Assembly: GCA_031283865.1 (NCBI GenBank)
Contig: JAITAX010000128.1
Location: forward strand, 1 to 6,267
DNA: 6,267 nucleotides
Direction: 5' to 3'
DNA from: Eubacteriales Family XIII. Incertae Sedis bacterium
GTDB taxonomy: Bacteria > Bacillota > Clostridia > Peptostreptococcales > Anaerovoracaceae
Shown here: piece by piece, positions 1-5,205 of the stretch
Numbering within the stretch: position 1 is the stretch's first letter
Layout: each line of letters starts with the position of its first letter
The notes under the pieces: generated by a model
Database searches by the model: none
The model's input: the letters and a program-made list of their open reading frames with translations, nothing else
Told to the model about the DNA's origin: nothing
Made by a program: the position numbers and the translations under genes

Positions 1-455
1 GTTTTCTGAATTATCTCGGACAGGAAGTCGAGGCTCAGGACGTGAAGCCCGAGTTTGAGGTTTTCGACACAGGTCATATGGATAGCGTAATGTATTACGT
101 GAATCGTTGGGGAATCCCGAAACCGCCGCACATTCAATTTATCATGGGCGTGGGCGGCGCGGTCGCCGGCGATGCGTTCGACCTCGCTTTCCTCGTGAAC
201 AAACTGCCCGAGGGCGCGACATGGTCGGTGTCCGGAATAGGCAAGGCGCATATGCCGATGATGCTTGCGGGGCTGGCGCTCGGTTGCGACGGCCTGCGCG
301 TCGGCCTTGAGGACAACATCTTCTACGAGAAAGGCGTCCTCGCGACGAACGCGCAACTGGTCGCCCGCGCGGCGGAGTTCGGCCGGCTTGCGGGGCGCGA
401 GATCGCGAACGCGACCGAGGCGCGCGCGATACTCGGCGTCACGAAGAAAGTATAG
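1..455 (+). CDS. BKACE family (DUF849) beta-keto acid cleavage enzyme, 5' truncated
   Basis: This is the C-terminal 150 residues of a protein that normally has about 270-300; the reading frame is open to the window edge and its first complete codon is at base 3. BKACE enzymes are zinc-dependent and condense a beta-keto acid with acetyl-CoA, giving acetoacetate and a new CoA ester; 3-keto-5-aminohexanoate cleavage enzyme (Kce) of lysine fermentation is the model. The diagnostic C-terminal motif RVGLEDN is encoded at 297-317. It matches Kce Arg226, Glu230 (zinc ligand) and Asp231, so the visible half of the active site is intact. The segment HIQFIMGVGGA further upstream also fits the family. 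The N-terminal zinc-binding HxH and the substrate-choosing residues lie outside the window, so the substrate cannot be assigned. The GTG at 42 is internal, not the start. The gene converges on the TRAP operon, with 78 bases between the stop codons. Confidence 0.93.
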   Translation, partial: FLNYLGQEVEAQDVKPEFEVFDTGHMDSVMYYVNRWGIPKPPHIQFIMGVGGAVAGDAFDLAFLVNKLPEGATWSVSGIGKAHMPMMLAGLALGCDGLRVGLEDNIFYEKGVLATNAQLVARAAEFGRLAGREIANATEARAILGVTKKV

Positions 456-470
456 AGACGGGCGGACAAT

Positions 471-508
471 AAAAAAAATGCGCCCCACGGCCTCAAGCCT
501 GCGGCGCA
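471..508 (-). terminator. Intrinsic terminator of the TRAP operon
   Basis: Read on the minus strand, a GC-rich stem-loop with outer arms TGCGCC and GGCGCA (503-508 with 479-484) and inner arms GGC and GCC (497-499 with 489-491) is followed at once by eight T residues (478-471). It sits about 25 bases after the dctQ stop codon. On the plus strand no T run follows the stem, so it should not stop transcription coming from the BKACE gene. Confidence 0.85.
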
Positions 509-533
509 CCTCCCTCCCCCATCCGGCGGCGCT

Positions 534-1082
534 TTAAAACTGCTTCTCCATCTCCTGCATCTCCGCGTCGACCGAAGAAACGATATCCTCATCCTTGCGG
601 AAAACGGACAGGAGCGAATGCACGCAGTCCACCGTGAGGATGAGCGCGAAGAGCAGCAGGCCCACGGACGCGACATAATAGAAAGGATAGAGCGGCATCA
701 TCAGCACGCTCGTCTTGGCGCCGGAGGCCACAAGCGTGCCGGAGGCGTGCAGATAGCACGCGTAGGCCAGCGCATAGCAGACGCAGGTCGAGATCACATC
801 GCCCAGCACCCACAGGATCTTGCGCGGCAGCCTCGGGAAATAGTTGATGATGAAATCCACGCGAACGAGCCCTTTCTTGTACTGCGCGTAAGGCAGCGCG
901 TAGAACACCACAAGCCCCATGCCCATCTGCACGACCTCATAACTGCCGAATATGGGCTTGTTGAACAAGAACCGGCCCGTCACATCGACGAAGATCAGCG
1001 CCATCATGCCGAAGATCAGCGTCGAACTGACGACCGCGCCTATACCCGCCAAAAATCCTTGCAATTTATCGATCGCTTTCAT
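534..1082 (-). CDS. dctQ: TRAP transporter small permease subunit, DctQ family
   Basis: The small membrane subunit of a tripartite ATP-independent periplasmic (TRAP) transporter pairs with DctM to form the ion-driven permease. The 182-residue protein shows the expected four hydrophobic helices at about residues 12-33, 50-68, 89-111 and 130-153. The family pattern VDVTGRFLFNKPIFGSYE lies at 32-49, with conserved Arg37 and Glu49. The charged tail from residue 157 is probably cytoplasmic. I chose the ATG at 1082 because the protein then begins MKAIDKLQG, as DctQ proteins usually do, and a purine-rich AAAGGGATGG lies 6-7 bases upstream. The frame stays open to a TTG at 1145, but that adds a non-family stretch lying inside the dctP-dctQ stem-loop. 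It is the last gene of the operon. The symbol is the generic family name and does not imply dicarboxylate as substrate. Confidence 0.93.
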   Translation of the reverse strand: MKAIDKLQGFLAGIGAVVSSTLIFGMMALIFVDVTGRFLFNKPIFGSYEVVQMGMGLVVFYALPYAQYKKGLVRVDFIINYFPRLPRKILWVLGDVISTCVCYALAYACYLHASGTLVASGAKTSVLMMPLYPFYYVASVGLLLFALILTVDCVHSLLSVFRKDEDIVSSVDAEMQEMEKQF

Positions 1083-1120
1083 CAAAAAACCATCCCTTTC
1101 CCAAGGAGCGCGATTGCCTG

Positions 1121-1167
1121 CGCAAAGCCCGCCCCCGCCGGTCAAGTGATCGGCGGGGCGCTTTGCG
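1121..1167 (-). promoter_or_regulatory. Large two-part stem-loop between dctP and dctQ
   Basis: A nearly continuous inverted repeat fills much of the dctP-dctQ gap. The outer arms CGCAAAGC (1121-1128) and GCTTTGCG (1160-1167) pair over 8 bp. The inner arms CCCCGCCG (1133-1140) and CGGCGGGG (1151-1158) pair over another 8 bp, around a 10-base loop (1141-1150). The bulges are CCGC on one side and a single C on the other. No T run follows on the minus strand, so it is not a standard intrinsic terminator. A plausible role is to stabilise the dctP end of the message or slow read-through into dctQ, giving more binding protein than permease. That role is inferred; the pairing is plain in the sequence. 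Confidence 0.7.
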
Positions 1168-1174
1168 TCAATCC

Positions 1175-1192
1175 CGGCGGCCTCAGCCGCCG
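1175..1192 (-). other. Short GC-rich hairpin just after the dctP stop codon
   Basis: The arms CGGCGGC (1175-1181) and GCCGCCG (1186-1192) form a perfect 7-bp stem with a 4-base loop, starting 8 bases after the dctP stop codon. With the larger stem-loop at 1121-1167 it makes a tandem pair of structures at the 3' end of the dctP message. No U tract follows on the minus strand, so a barrier to 3' exonucleases is more likely than termination. Confidence 0.5.
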
Positions 1193-1199
1193 CGGCTTT

Positions 1200-2303
1200 T
1201 TACGAATTGATGTTCGCCAACAGTTCGTTGTAGGTGTCGAGCACCGCCTGTCCGTCATAGCCGGCGGCGTCCATGTCCGTGATCCACTGGTCGTTCACAA
1301 CCTGCGCGGCTGCGTCGATCTTGGCCAAGTCCTCCTCCGAGAACTCGGAGGTCGTGGCGCCCGCGGCCCTGTACAGCTCTATGCCCGTCTCGGCGCCGGT
1401 CGTGAAAGCGTCGCCGAAGCCGTAGGCGGCTTCCCGTCCGCTGAAGCTGTCAAGCACCGCTTTCAGGTCGTCGGGCAGCTTGGCGTAGGCGTCGGGATTC
1501 ATGAGCAGGAACGCGCAGAAGCGATAGATTTGCGACTCCACGACGTGACCCGTCACCTCATCGAGCTTCCATGTTTTGTAGGTCGTCAGGTCGGAAAGCA
1601 TACCGTCCAGCACGTTCTTCGACAGCGACTCATAGACCTCCGAAGCGTGCAGGCTGATCGGCTCCCCGCCAAGCTCCCTGATCAGGATGGACGGATAGGT
1701 ACCCTGCGCGCGGATCTTCAGGCCCTTGAGATCGGCGAGACTGTTGATCTGCTTGCCGCCTTTCGCGGTCGCGAAGTAATACTGACAGGCGTTGTAGAGC
1801 ATGAGCGGATGCAGTCCGTCGAACTCTTTCTGCATGAGATCCGTCTGCTCGTAGAGATCGTAGAGCAGATCGGTGCCGGCCTTGGAATCCGGGATGTCGA
1901 GCATGGGCAGGTTCGTACCCTCCATCACGGGGAAGCGGCCCGAGAACATGGCGGGCGACGCCCAAGCGATGTCGCTGACGCCGTTCTTCAGATTGTCGAT
2001 GATGTCCGGCACCGCGCCGAGCTGGCTCGACGGATAAACCGTAATCACGATGCGTCCGTTCGAAGCGGCTTGCACATCCTCAACCCACTTGTAGACGAAC
2101 GTGCCGACGATGGATTCGGGCGGATCGGGAATATCCATCTTGAACTCGTAGACGGTATCGTCCACCACCGCTTCGCCGTCCGCTTCCGCCGCGGCCTCCT
2201 CGTCGCTTGCGCTTTCGTTTCCGCCACCGCCGCCGCAGGCCGACAGACCGGCCGCGAAGACCATGACAACAGCGAGCAACAGTACCAATCTTTTCTTCAT
2301 CAT
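1200..2303 (-). CDS. dctP: TRAP transporter substrate-binding lipoprotein, DctP family
   Basis: The extracytoplasmic solute receptor of the TRAP system is 367 residues, normal once the linker is counted. The N-terminus is a lipoprotein signal: MMKKR, a hydrophobic core, then the lipobox LSAC with Cys23 as the lipid-modified residue. An acidic, glycine/alanine-rich linker (about 24-50) tethers the domain to the membrane, as expected where there is no outer membrane or the protein is anchored. Family marks include YPSSQLG at 90-96 and LKGLKIRAQG at 192-201, whose Arg198 corresponds to the conserved arginine that binds the substrate carboxylate. The ligand is therefore probably an organic acid, but its identity cannot be read from the sequence. 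Two adjacent ATG codons (2303 and 2300) are possible starts; a strong GGAGG 8 bases before 2303 favours the first. It lies 105 bases after dctM and 117 before dctQ, gaps large enough for separate control. Confidence 0.95.
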   Translation of the reverse strand: MMKKRLVLLLAVVMVFAAGLSACGGGGGNESASDEEAAAEADGEAVVDDTVYEFKMDIPDPPESIVGTFVYKWVEDVQAASNGRIVITVYPSSQLGAVPDIIDNLKNGVSDIAWASPAMFSGRFPVMEGTNLPMLDIPDSKAGTDLLYDLYEQTDLMQKEFDGLHPLMLYNACQYYFATAKGGKQINSLADLKGLKIRAQGTYPSILIRELGGEPISLHASEVYESLSKNVLDGMLSDLTTYKTWKLDEVTGHVVESQIYRFCAFLLMNPDAYAKLPDDLKAVLDSFSGREAAYGFGDAFTTGAETGIELYRAAGATTSEFSEEDLAKIDAAAQVVNDQWITDMDAAGYDGQAVLDTYNELLANINS

Positions 2304-2311
2304 AACTTCTT

Positions 2312-2339
2312 CCTCCTTTTCTTTCCTCCTTAGATTATA
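2312..2339 (-). promoter_or_regulatory. Possible internal promoter and tandem Shine-Dalgarno sites before dctP
   Basis: On the minus strand a perfect TATAAT lies at 2339-2334, followed by AGGAGG at 2330-2325 and a second AAGGAGGA at 2318-2311. The second Shine-Dalgarno is correctly spaced from the dctP ATG; the first is about 21 bases away. No good -35 box is present: TTGGAG at 2365-2360 is 20 bases from the -10, which is too far. A small inverted repeat (GCATT and AATGC, 2346-2359) lies in the spacer. A dctP-specific promoter would fit the usual excess of binding protein over permease, but it is only suggested here. Confidence 0.4.
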
Positions 2340-2408
2340 TTGTAAGCATTAAAAAATGCCTCCAAACCGTATTGTGCCTATCGCATACGCGGACGTGAAG
2401 CCCGCGCC

Positions 2409-3716
2409 TTATTTGTTGAACAGCAGATCGGGCAGCCACAGGGAAATCTGCGGGAAAAACACCACGAGAACGATGCAGGCGAAGATCGCCCCAACGAACG
2501 GCAAAGTTCCCTTGAACACTTTCTGCATCGGAATATCTTTCGCCATGCCGGCCACGATATAGACGTTCATGCCCACGGGCGGCGTCATAAGCCCCTGATC
2601 GGACGCGAGCACCATCAGCACGCCGTACCAGATCGGATCGAAGCCCAGTTCCTTTATGATGGGCAGGAAGATGGGCACCGTGAGCAGCACGATGGGGAGC
2701 GAATCCATGATGCAGCCGAGCACGAGGAATATGACCATGATGAACAGCACGATAAAGTAGCGGTTGATCGGCAGACCGCCCACGAACTCCGCGAGCATGG
2801 TGGGAAGCCGTGTGACGGACAGGAAGTAATTGAACACGTAGGCGCCGAGCAGTACCTGAAAGATCATGGCCGTCGTCGAAGCGCTGTCCATAAGCGATTG
2901 CTTGAAACTGCCCCAGGAAAACCTGCGGCTCACGATCATGAACACAAGTCCGATGACAGCGCCGATGGCCGCCGCTTCGTTTGCCGTGAATATGCCGGCG
3001 AACATGCCGCCGATGACGGCCACGAAGAGGATGACGACGGGTCCGATGCCCTTGACGGAGATGAGGCGTTCCCGCCACGTGAAGCTTTCGCGTTCGGGCG
3101 CGGAGCCGGGGCGCAGCTTGCAGTACAGCACGACCGTCATCGAATAGAACAGGGCGAGGATGACGCCGGGGACGATGCCCGACGCGAAGAGCCGCCCGAT
3201 GGACTGCTCCGCGACGATGCCGTAGACGATGAACACGGTGGAGGGCGGAATCAGCACGCCGAGCGTACCGCCCGCCACGATGCAGCCGGCGGACAGACCA
3301 TCGTCATAGCCGTACTTGCGCATCTGCGGCAGCGCGACCGTAGTCATGGTCGCCGTCGTGGCAATCGTGGAGCCGCAGATGGCGGAGAAACCCGCCGCCG
3401 CGGCGACGGTAGCCACGGCCAGACTGCCCGGCAGGCGGTTGAGCCACTTTCTGGCCGCGTCAAACAGCCCCTCCGTAAGCCCGGACCGAAACGCGAACTG
3501 CCCCATAAGCACGAACAGCGGTATGACGGAGAGTGAAAAACTCGCGGCCTGTGAGAACGGCACCGTCTTGAACAGCGAAAAGGCGGCCTTGAAGTCCACG
3601 CAGTAGGTGTATCCGATGAAACCCACGAGGAACATGGACATGCCGATGTTCACACCCAAGAGGATCAAACCGACCATTACAGCGATTCCGAGTAAGCCGA
3701 CAGCAAAAAAATCCAT
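2409..3716 (-). CDS. dctM: TRAP transporter large permease subunit, DctM family
   Basis: The large permease subunit carries the translocation path of the TRAP transporter and couples solute uptake to a sodium or proton gradient. The 435-residue protein is almost entirely hydrophobic helices, consistent with the roughly 12 spans of the family, and its length is typical (about 420-440). Strong family signatures are GFSAICGSTIATTATM at about residues 109-124, followed by LPQMRKYGYDDGLSAG and GGTLGVLIPPS (about 149-159). Late in the protein, the segment MTPPVGMN marks the second half of the internally repeated fold. I prefer the ATG at 3716, which has an AAAGGG about 8 bases upstream; an in-frame TTG at 3722 would add two residues. 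It is the first gene of the operon, before dctP and dctQ, an uncommon order. The symbol is the generic family name. Confidence 0.95.
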   Translation of the reverse strand: MDFFAVGLLGIAVMVGLILLGVNIGMSMFLVGFIGYTYCVDFKAAFSLFKTVPFSQAASFSLSVIPLFVLMGQFAFRSGLTEGLFDAARKWLNRLPGSLAVATVAAAAGFSAICGSTIATTATMTTVALPQMRKYGYDDGLSAGCIVAGGTLGVLIPPSTVFIVYGIVAEQSIGRLFASGIVPGVILALFYSMTVVLYCKLRPGSAPERESFTWRERLISVKGIGPVVILFVAVIGGMFAGIFTANEAAAIGAVIGLVFMIVSRRFSWGSFKQSLMDSASTTAMIFQVLLGAYVFNYFLSVTRLPTMLAEFVGGLPINRYFIVLFIMVIFLVLGCIMDSLPIVLLTVPIFLPIIKELGFDPIWYGVLMVLASDQGLMTPPVGMNVYIVAGMAKDIPMQKVFKGTLPFVGAIFACIVLVVFFPQISLWLPDLLFNK

Positions 3717-3781
3717 GGTCAATGCCCTTTCCCTTGCGAAACGATAACAGTAAAAACGCGTGCGAAAAACGTATAGACCCA

Positions 3782-3804
3782 GGCGCGCGGAACGCCCGCA
3801 CGCC
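3782..3804 (-). other. Stem-loop in the 5' leader of the TRAP operon
   Basis: The arms 3782-3790 (GGCGCGCGG) and 3796-3804 (CCGCACGCC) pair over 9 positions with one wobble around a 5-base loop. In the transcript expected from the promoter at 3834-3864 it would sit roughly 25-45 bases from the 5' end and about 65 bases before the dctM start. No terminator T run follows. A role in mRNA stability is possible; it matches no riboswitch class I know. Confidence 0.4.
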
Positions 3805-3833
3805 GCATCGAGTTATCCGCTCGAGCACAATAA

Positions 3834-3864
3834 AGTATAAGCCTTGGTACAGTACCAATGTCAA
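3834..3864 (-). promoter_or_regulatory. Promoter of the dctM-dctP-dctQ operon
   Basis: On the minus strand a perfect -35 box TTGACA lies at 3864-3859. A -10 box follows as TATACT (3839-3834, 19-base spacer) or TTATAC (3840-3835, 18-base spacer). The start of transcription would be near 3827, leaving a leader of about 110 bases before dctM. The spacer is slightly long, which often goes with regulated promoters, and it contains the palindrome annotated at 3844-3858. Confidence 0.7.
3844..3858. promoter_or_regulatory. Palindromic operator within the TRAP promoter
   Basis: The sequence TTGGTAC-A-GTACCAA is a perfect 7-1-7 inverted repeat. It directly abuts the -35 box and fills most of the spacer between the two promoter elements, where a bound dimer would block RNA polymerase. 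The TGGT...ACCA half-sites resemble those of FadR-type GntR repressors, which often control organic-acid uptake genes. However, the half-sites are two bases further apart than in the classic TTGGTnnnACCAA form, so the family is a guess. No regulator gene is visible in the window. Confidence 0.65.
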
Positions 3865-3869
3865 GAGGC

Positions 3870-3899
3870 TTTTTTCGCTTATGGGATTTTTTTTTTTTT
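3870..3899 (-). promoter_or_regulatory. Phased A-tracts upstream of the TRAP promoter
   Basis: On the minus strand a run of 6 A (3875-3870) and a run of 13 A (3899-3887) lie just upstream of the TTGACA box. Their centres are about 20.5 bases apart, close to two helical turns. Such tracts act as UP elements for the RNA polymerase alpha subunit or bend the DNA. The placement fits an enhancer of promoter strength; function is inferred. Confidence 0.45.
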
Positions 3900-3915
3900 G
3901 TAATATGTTTCAAAT

Positions 3916-3946
3916 GCAGGGGGCCGCCGGATCGGCACCCCCCTGC
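3916..3946. repeat. GC-rich inverted repeat between a T13 and an A8 tract
   Basis: The arms GCAGGGGG (3916-3923) and CCCCCTGC (3939-3946) form a perfect 8-bp stem, capped by an inner GCCG/CGGC stem (3926-3929 with 3933-3936). It looks like a terminator, but the T-rich side is the wrong one in both directions: T13 (3887-3899) precedes it and A8 (3951-3958) follows it on the plus strand. No gene upstream on either strand would need it. It could form a cruciform or a structured 5' end of a longer minus-strand transcript. Confidence 0.5.
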
Positions 3947-3961
3947 GACGAAAAAAAATGG

Positions 3962-3967
3962 ATTATA
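3962..3967 (-). promoter_or_regulatory. Possible second, upstream -10 box for the TRAP operon
   Basis: A perfect TATAAT is present on the minus strand, but I find no convincing -35 box 16-18 bases upstream. If used, transcription would start near 3955 and the inverted repeat at 3916-3946 would form at the 5' end of the RNA. AT-rich surroundings make chance occurrence plausible. Confidence 0.22.
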
Positions 3968-4013
3968 CCGCACAAAAACGAGTGAAAGTGAAACCCGCGG
4001 CCAAAACCCAAGG

Positions 4014-4040
4014 TTGAAAAGCCTCGCCGGCGGGTATAAA
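4014..4040 (+). promoter_or_regulatory. Candidate promoter for the DUF2798 gene
   Basis: TTGAAA (4014-4019) and TATAAA (4035-4040) are separated by 15 bases, a little short of the optimum. This is the best plus-strand pair between the divergent genes. It would give a leader of roughly 115 bases before the GTG start at 4164. Confidence 0.4.
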
Positions 4041-4093
4041 CACAGCAGACGCGGCAAACAGTACGCCGCAGTCTTTCCCCGATCCCCTTGCGG

Positions 4094-4119
4094 CGTGCGA
4101 AGCGAAAAAGCTTCGCACG
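4094..4119 (+). other. Perfect stem-loop in the leader of the DUF2798 gene
   Basis: The arms CGTGCGAAGC (4094-4103) and GCTTCGCACG (4110-4119) pair over 10 bp with a 6-base loop GAAAAA. On the plus strand it is followed by TGCTTTGTTC, only weakly T-rich, so it could be a leaky attenuator 45 bases before the gene or simply a stable leader structure. On the minus strand no T run follows. Confidence 0.5.
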
Positions 4120-4163
4120 GTGCTTTGTTCGCGCATTCTCGGCGCCTATGTAAGGGAAAGGGG

Positions 4164-4388
4164 GTGTCTTTCTTGAGCATCCGCCAAATATTGTTCTTCG
4201 GCTTCTGCATGGCGATCCTTATGTCCTTGTGCATGTCCCTCGCCATGGCGCTCATCAACGTCGGGCCGGGCAGGTATTTTTGGGGGGCGTGGCTGTCCGG
4301 GTGGGGGATCGGTTTTCTCGTATCCCTCCCGTTTTCTTTTTTCGTGCCGCCGCTGATCCAAAAGCTGATGGCGAAACTGCGTATATAG
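4164..4388 (+). CDS. DUF2798 family small membrane protein
   Basis: This 74-residue protein has two hydrophobic helices (about 9-32 and 42-63) joined by a short loop with the segment NVGPGRYFWGAWLSGW. It ends in a P..FFVPPLIQKL motif (56-68) and a basic tail. This matches the DUF2798 family of about 70-80-residue, two-helix inner-membrane proteins of unknown function. I chose the GTG at 4164 because AAGGG at 4152-4156 lies 7 bases upstream. A TTG at 4173 with the GGGGG at 4160-4164 is an alternative that drops three residues. The frame stays open upstream to 3858, but that stretch is low-complexity, unlike the family, and crosses the promoters and hairpins, so a 176-residue call would be wrong. 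It is monocistronic, divergent from the TRAP operon and convergent with the DUF4125 gene 81 bases away; the gap shows no clear terminator. Confidence 0.85.
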   Translation: MSFLSIRQILFFGFCMAILMSLCMSLAMALINVGPGRYFWGAWLSGWGIGFLVSLPFSFFVPPLIQKLMAKLRI

Positions 4389-4469
4389 ACGCGGGGATTT
4401 TCGCCGTATGAATGGCTGAGAGCACTTTTTATGTCCGCACCGCACGACTGCGTGCAGCGCGCAGCCGCG

Positions 4470-5096
4470 TTATCCCGAAGCGGTCCCCGCTTCTCGCAGC
4501 CGTGCTTCGGCGGCGGCGAGCGACGCGAAGCCGTATTTTCGCATGGTGTTTTCGAGGATCATGCGCGAGAAATTGCGCCTTGCGGTCGAAAGCCGCAGCA
4601 GGCGGTCGAGATACAGGCGCAGCGTGCGCAGGGACAGGGTTGAAAGCTCGCCGAGCATATAGGCTTCCGCAGAGGGATAGTCGTCCGTTTGCTGCGCGCG
4701 GTACTGCGGTCTTCCCTGTGCGGCGAGCCTCGGATAAGCGTCCGCAATCTCATCGTAACCCATCATGCACAATTCCGTTATTTTATTGATAAAGATTTTT
4801 TTCTCATACGAAACGGGCGGCAACGCGTCCTTGATCTCTTGAAATTCAAGCGGCACGGTGTATTCCATGATATAGGCGTACTTCTCCGTAAGGAGGTTGC
4901 GCCCCTGTGTCAGGGCCTCGTTGAGGTCGGCGAGATAACTGCGGAGCAGCGCCTCGTTCCACGCCTCGAACTGGCTCCTGCGCATGATATCGAAAGTGTC
5001 ACGGTCGTCCTGACAAGCGGCGCGGCCCGACGCGTTCTCCGCCTTGTCGAACATCTTCCATTCAATCGCAACGATCCGGTCTATCAATTCATTCAT
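4470..5096 (-). CDS. DUF4125 family protein
   Basis: This is a 208-residue soluble, mainly helical protein of unknown function. The N-terminal family signature is clear: IEWKMFDKAENASGRAACQDD at about 11-31, then TFDIMRRSQFEAW at 34-46. Other conserved stretches are GRNLLTEKY at 65-73 and GELSTLSLRTLRLYLD in the second half. It ends in the family's typical YGFASLAAAEARLRE. It has no signal peptide or membrane segment, and I can name no catalytic residue with confidence. The ATG at 5096 is supported by GAGGAGG 9 bases upstream and by the family N-terminus; an upstream extension to 5147 runs through hairpin sequence. It lies 109 bases after the DUF4037 gene on the same strand. DUF4125 and DUF4037 genes are, from my recollection of the families, often neighbours, which suggests a shared role. 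A 7-bp hairpin (4477-4493) sits just before its stop codon. Confidence 0.9.
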   Translation of the reverse strand: MNELIDRIVAIEWKMFDKAENASGRAACQDDRDTFDIMRRSQFEAWNEALLRSYLADLNEALTQGRNLLTEKYAYIMEYTVPLEFQEIKDALPPVSYEKKIFINKITELCMMGYDEIADAYPRLAAQGRPQYRAQQTDDYPSAEAYMLGELSTLSLRTLRLYLDRLLRLSTARRNFSRMILENTMRKYGFASLAAAEARLREAGTASG

Positions 5097-5112
5097 ATTG
5101 TCAGTCCTCCTC

Positions 5113-5145
5113 GCGGCCCGCAGGCCGCCGTGCGCCAAAGGCGGC
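5113..5145 (-). promoter_or_regulatory. Overlapping, mutually exclusive hairpins before the DUF4125 start
   Basis: The arms GCGGCC (5113-5118) and GGCCGC (5123-5128) form a 6-bp stem directly next to the Shine-Dalgarno. Arms GCCGCC (5124-5129) and GGCGGC (5140-5145) form a competing 6-bp stem that uses the same bases. Neither covers the AGGAGG itself. Such a pair could tune translation of DUF4125 relative to DUF4037, but GC-rich DNA readily yields short stems by chance. Confidence 0.3.
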
Positions 5146-5205
5146 AAGCGTTCGCGCGGTGACCCGCACGACCCGTTTTTCCGCCAAAAGCGCCTGCAAA
5201 AAACA

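Noticed and set aside
1334..1351. 8-bp inverted repeat CCTCCGAG/CTCGGAGG inside dctP
   Set aside because: It is explained by the Ser-Glu-Phe-Ser-Glu codons. The 2-base loop is too small for an RNA hairpin of that length and the site has no regulatory context.
618..2333. 571-residue open frame on the plus strand
   Set aside because: It is antisense to dctQ, dctP and the gap between them. The protein is rich in Arg, His and Gln without domains, as expected from the complement of GC-rich codons.
2388..2406. 5-bp stem CGCGG/CCGCG after the dctM stop as a terminator
   Set aside because: The stem is short, the loop is 9 bases, and no T run follows on the minus strand.
3839..3875. Plus-strand terminator-like structure (AAGCCT ... 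AGGCTT followed by T residues)
   Set aside because: No plus-strand gene lies upstream, the stem is short and interrupted, and the same bases are better explained as the minus-strand promoter, operator and A-tract.
3858..4163. N-terminal extension of the DUF2798 protein
   Set aside because: The frame is open by chance. The extension has Phe and Lys runs from homopolymer tracts, is not family-like, and would make the protein more than twice normal size.
3719..4258. 179-residue open frame on the minus strand upstream of dctM
   Set aside because: It crosses both promoter regions, the inverted repeats and the DUF2798 start. It has a low-complexity basic composition and no ribosome binding site.
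4477..4493. 7-bp hairpin GAAGCGG/CCGCTTC at the end of the DUF4125 gene as a terminator
   Set aside because: It lies before the stop codon and is not followed by T residues on the minus strand.
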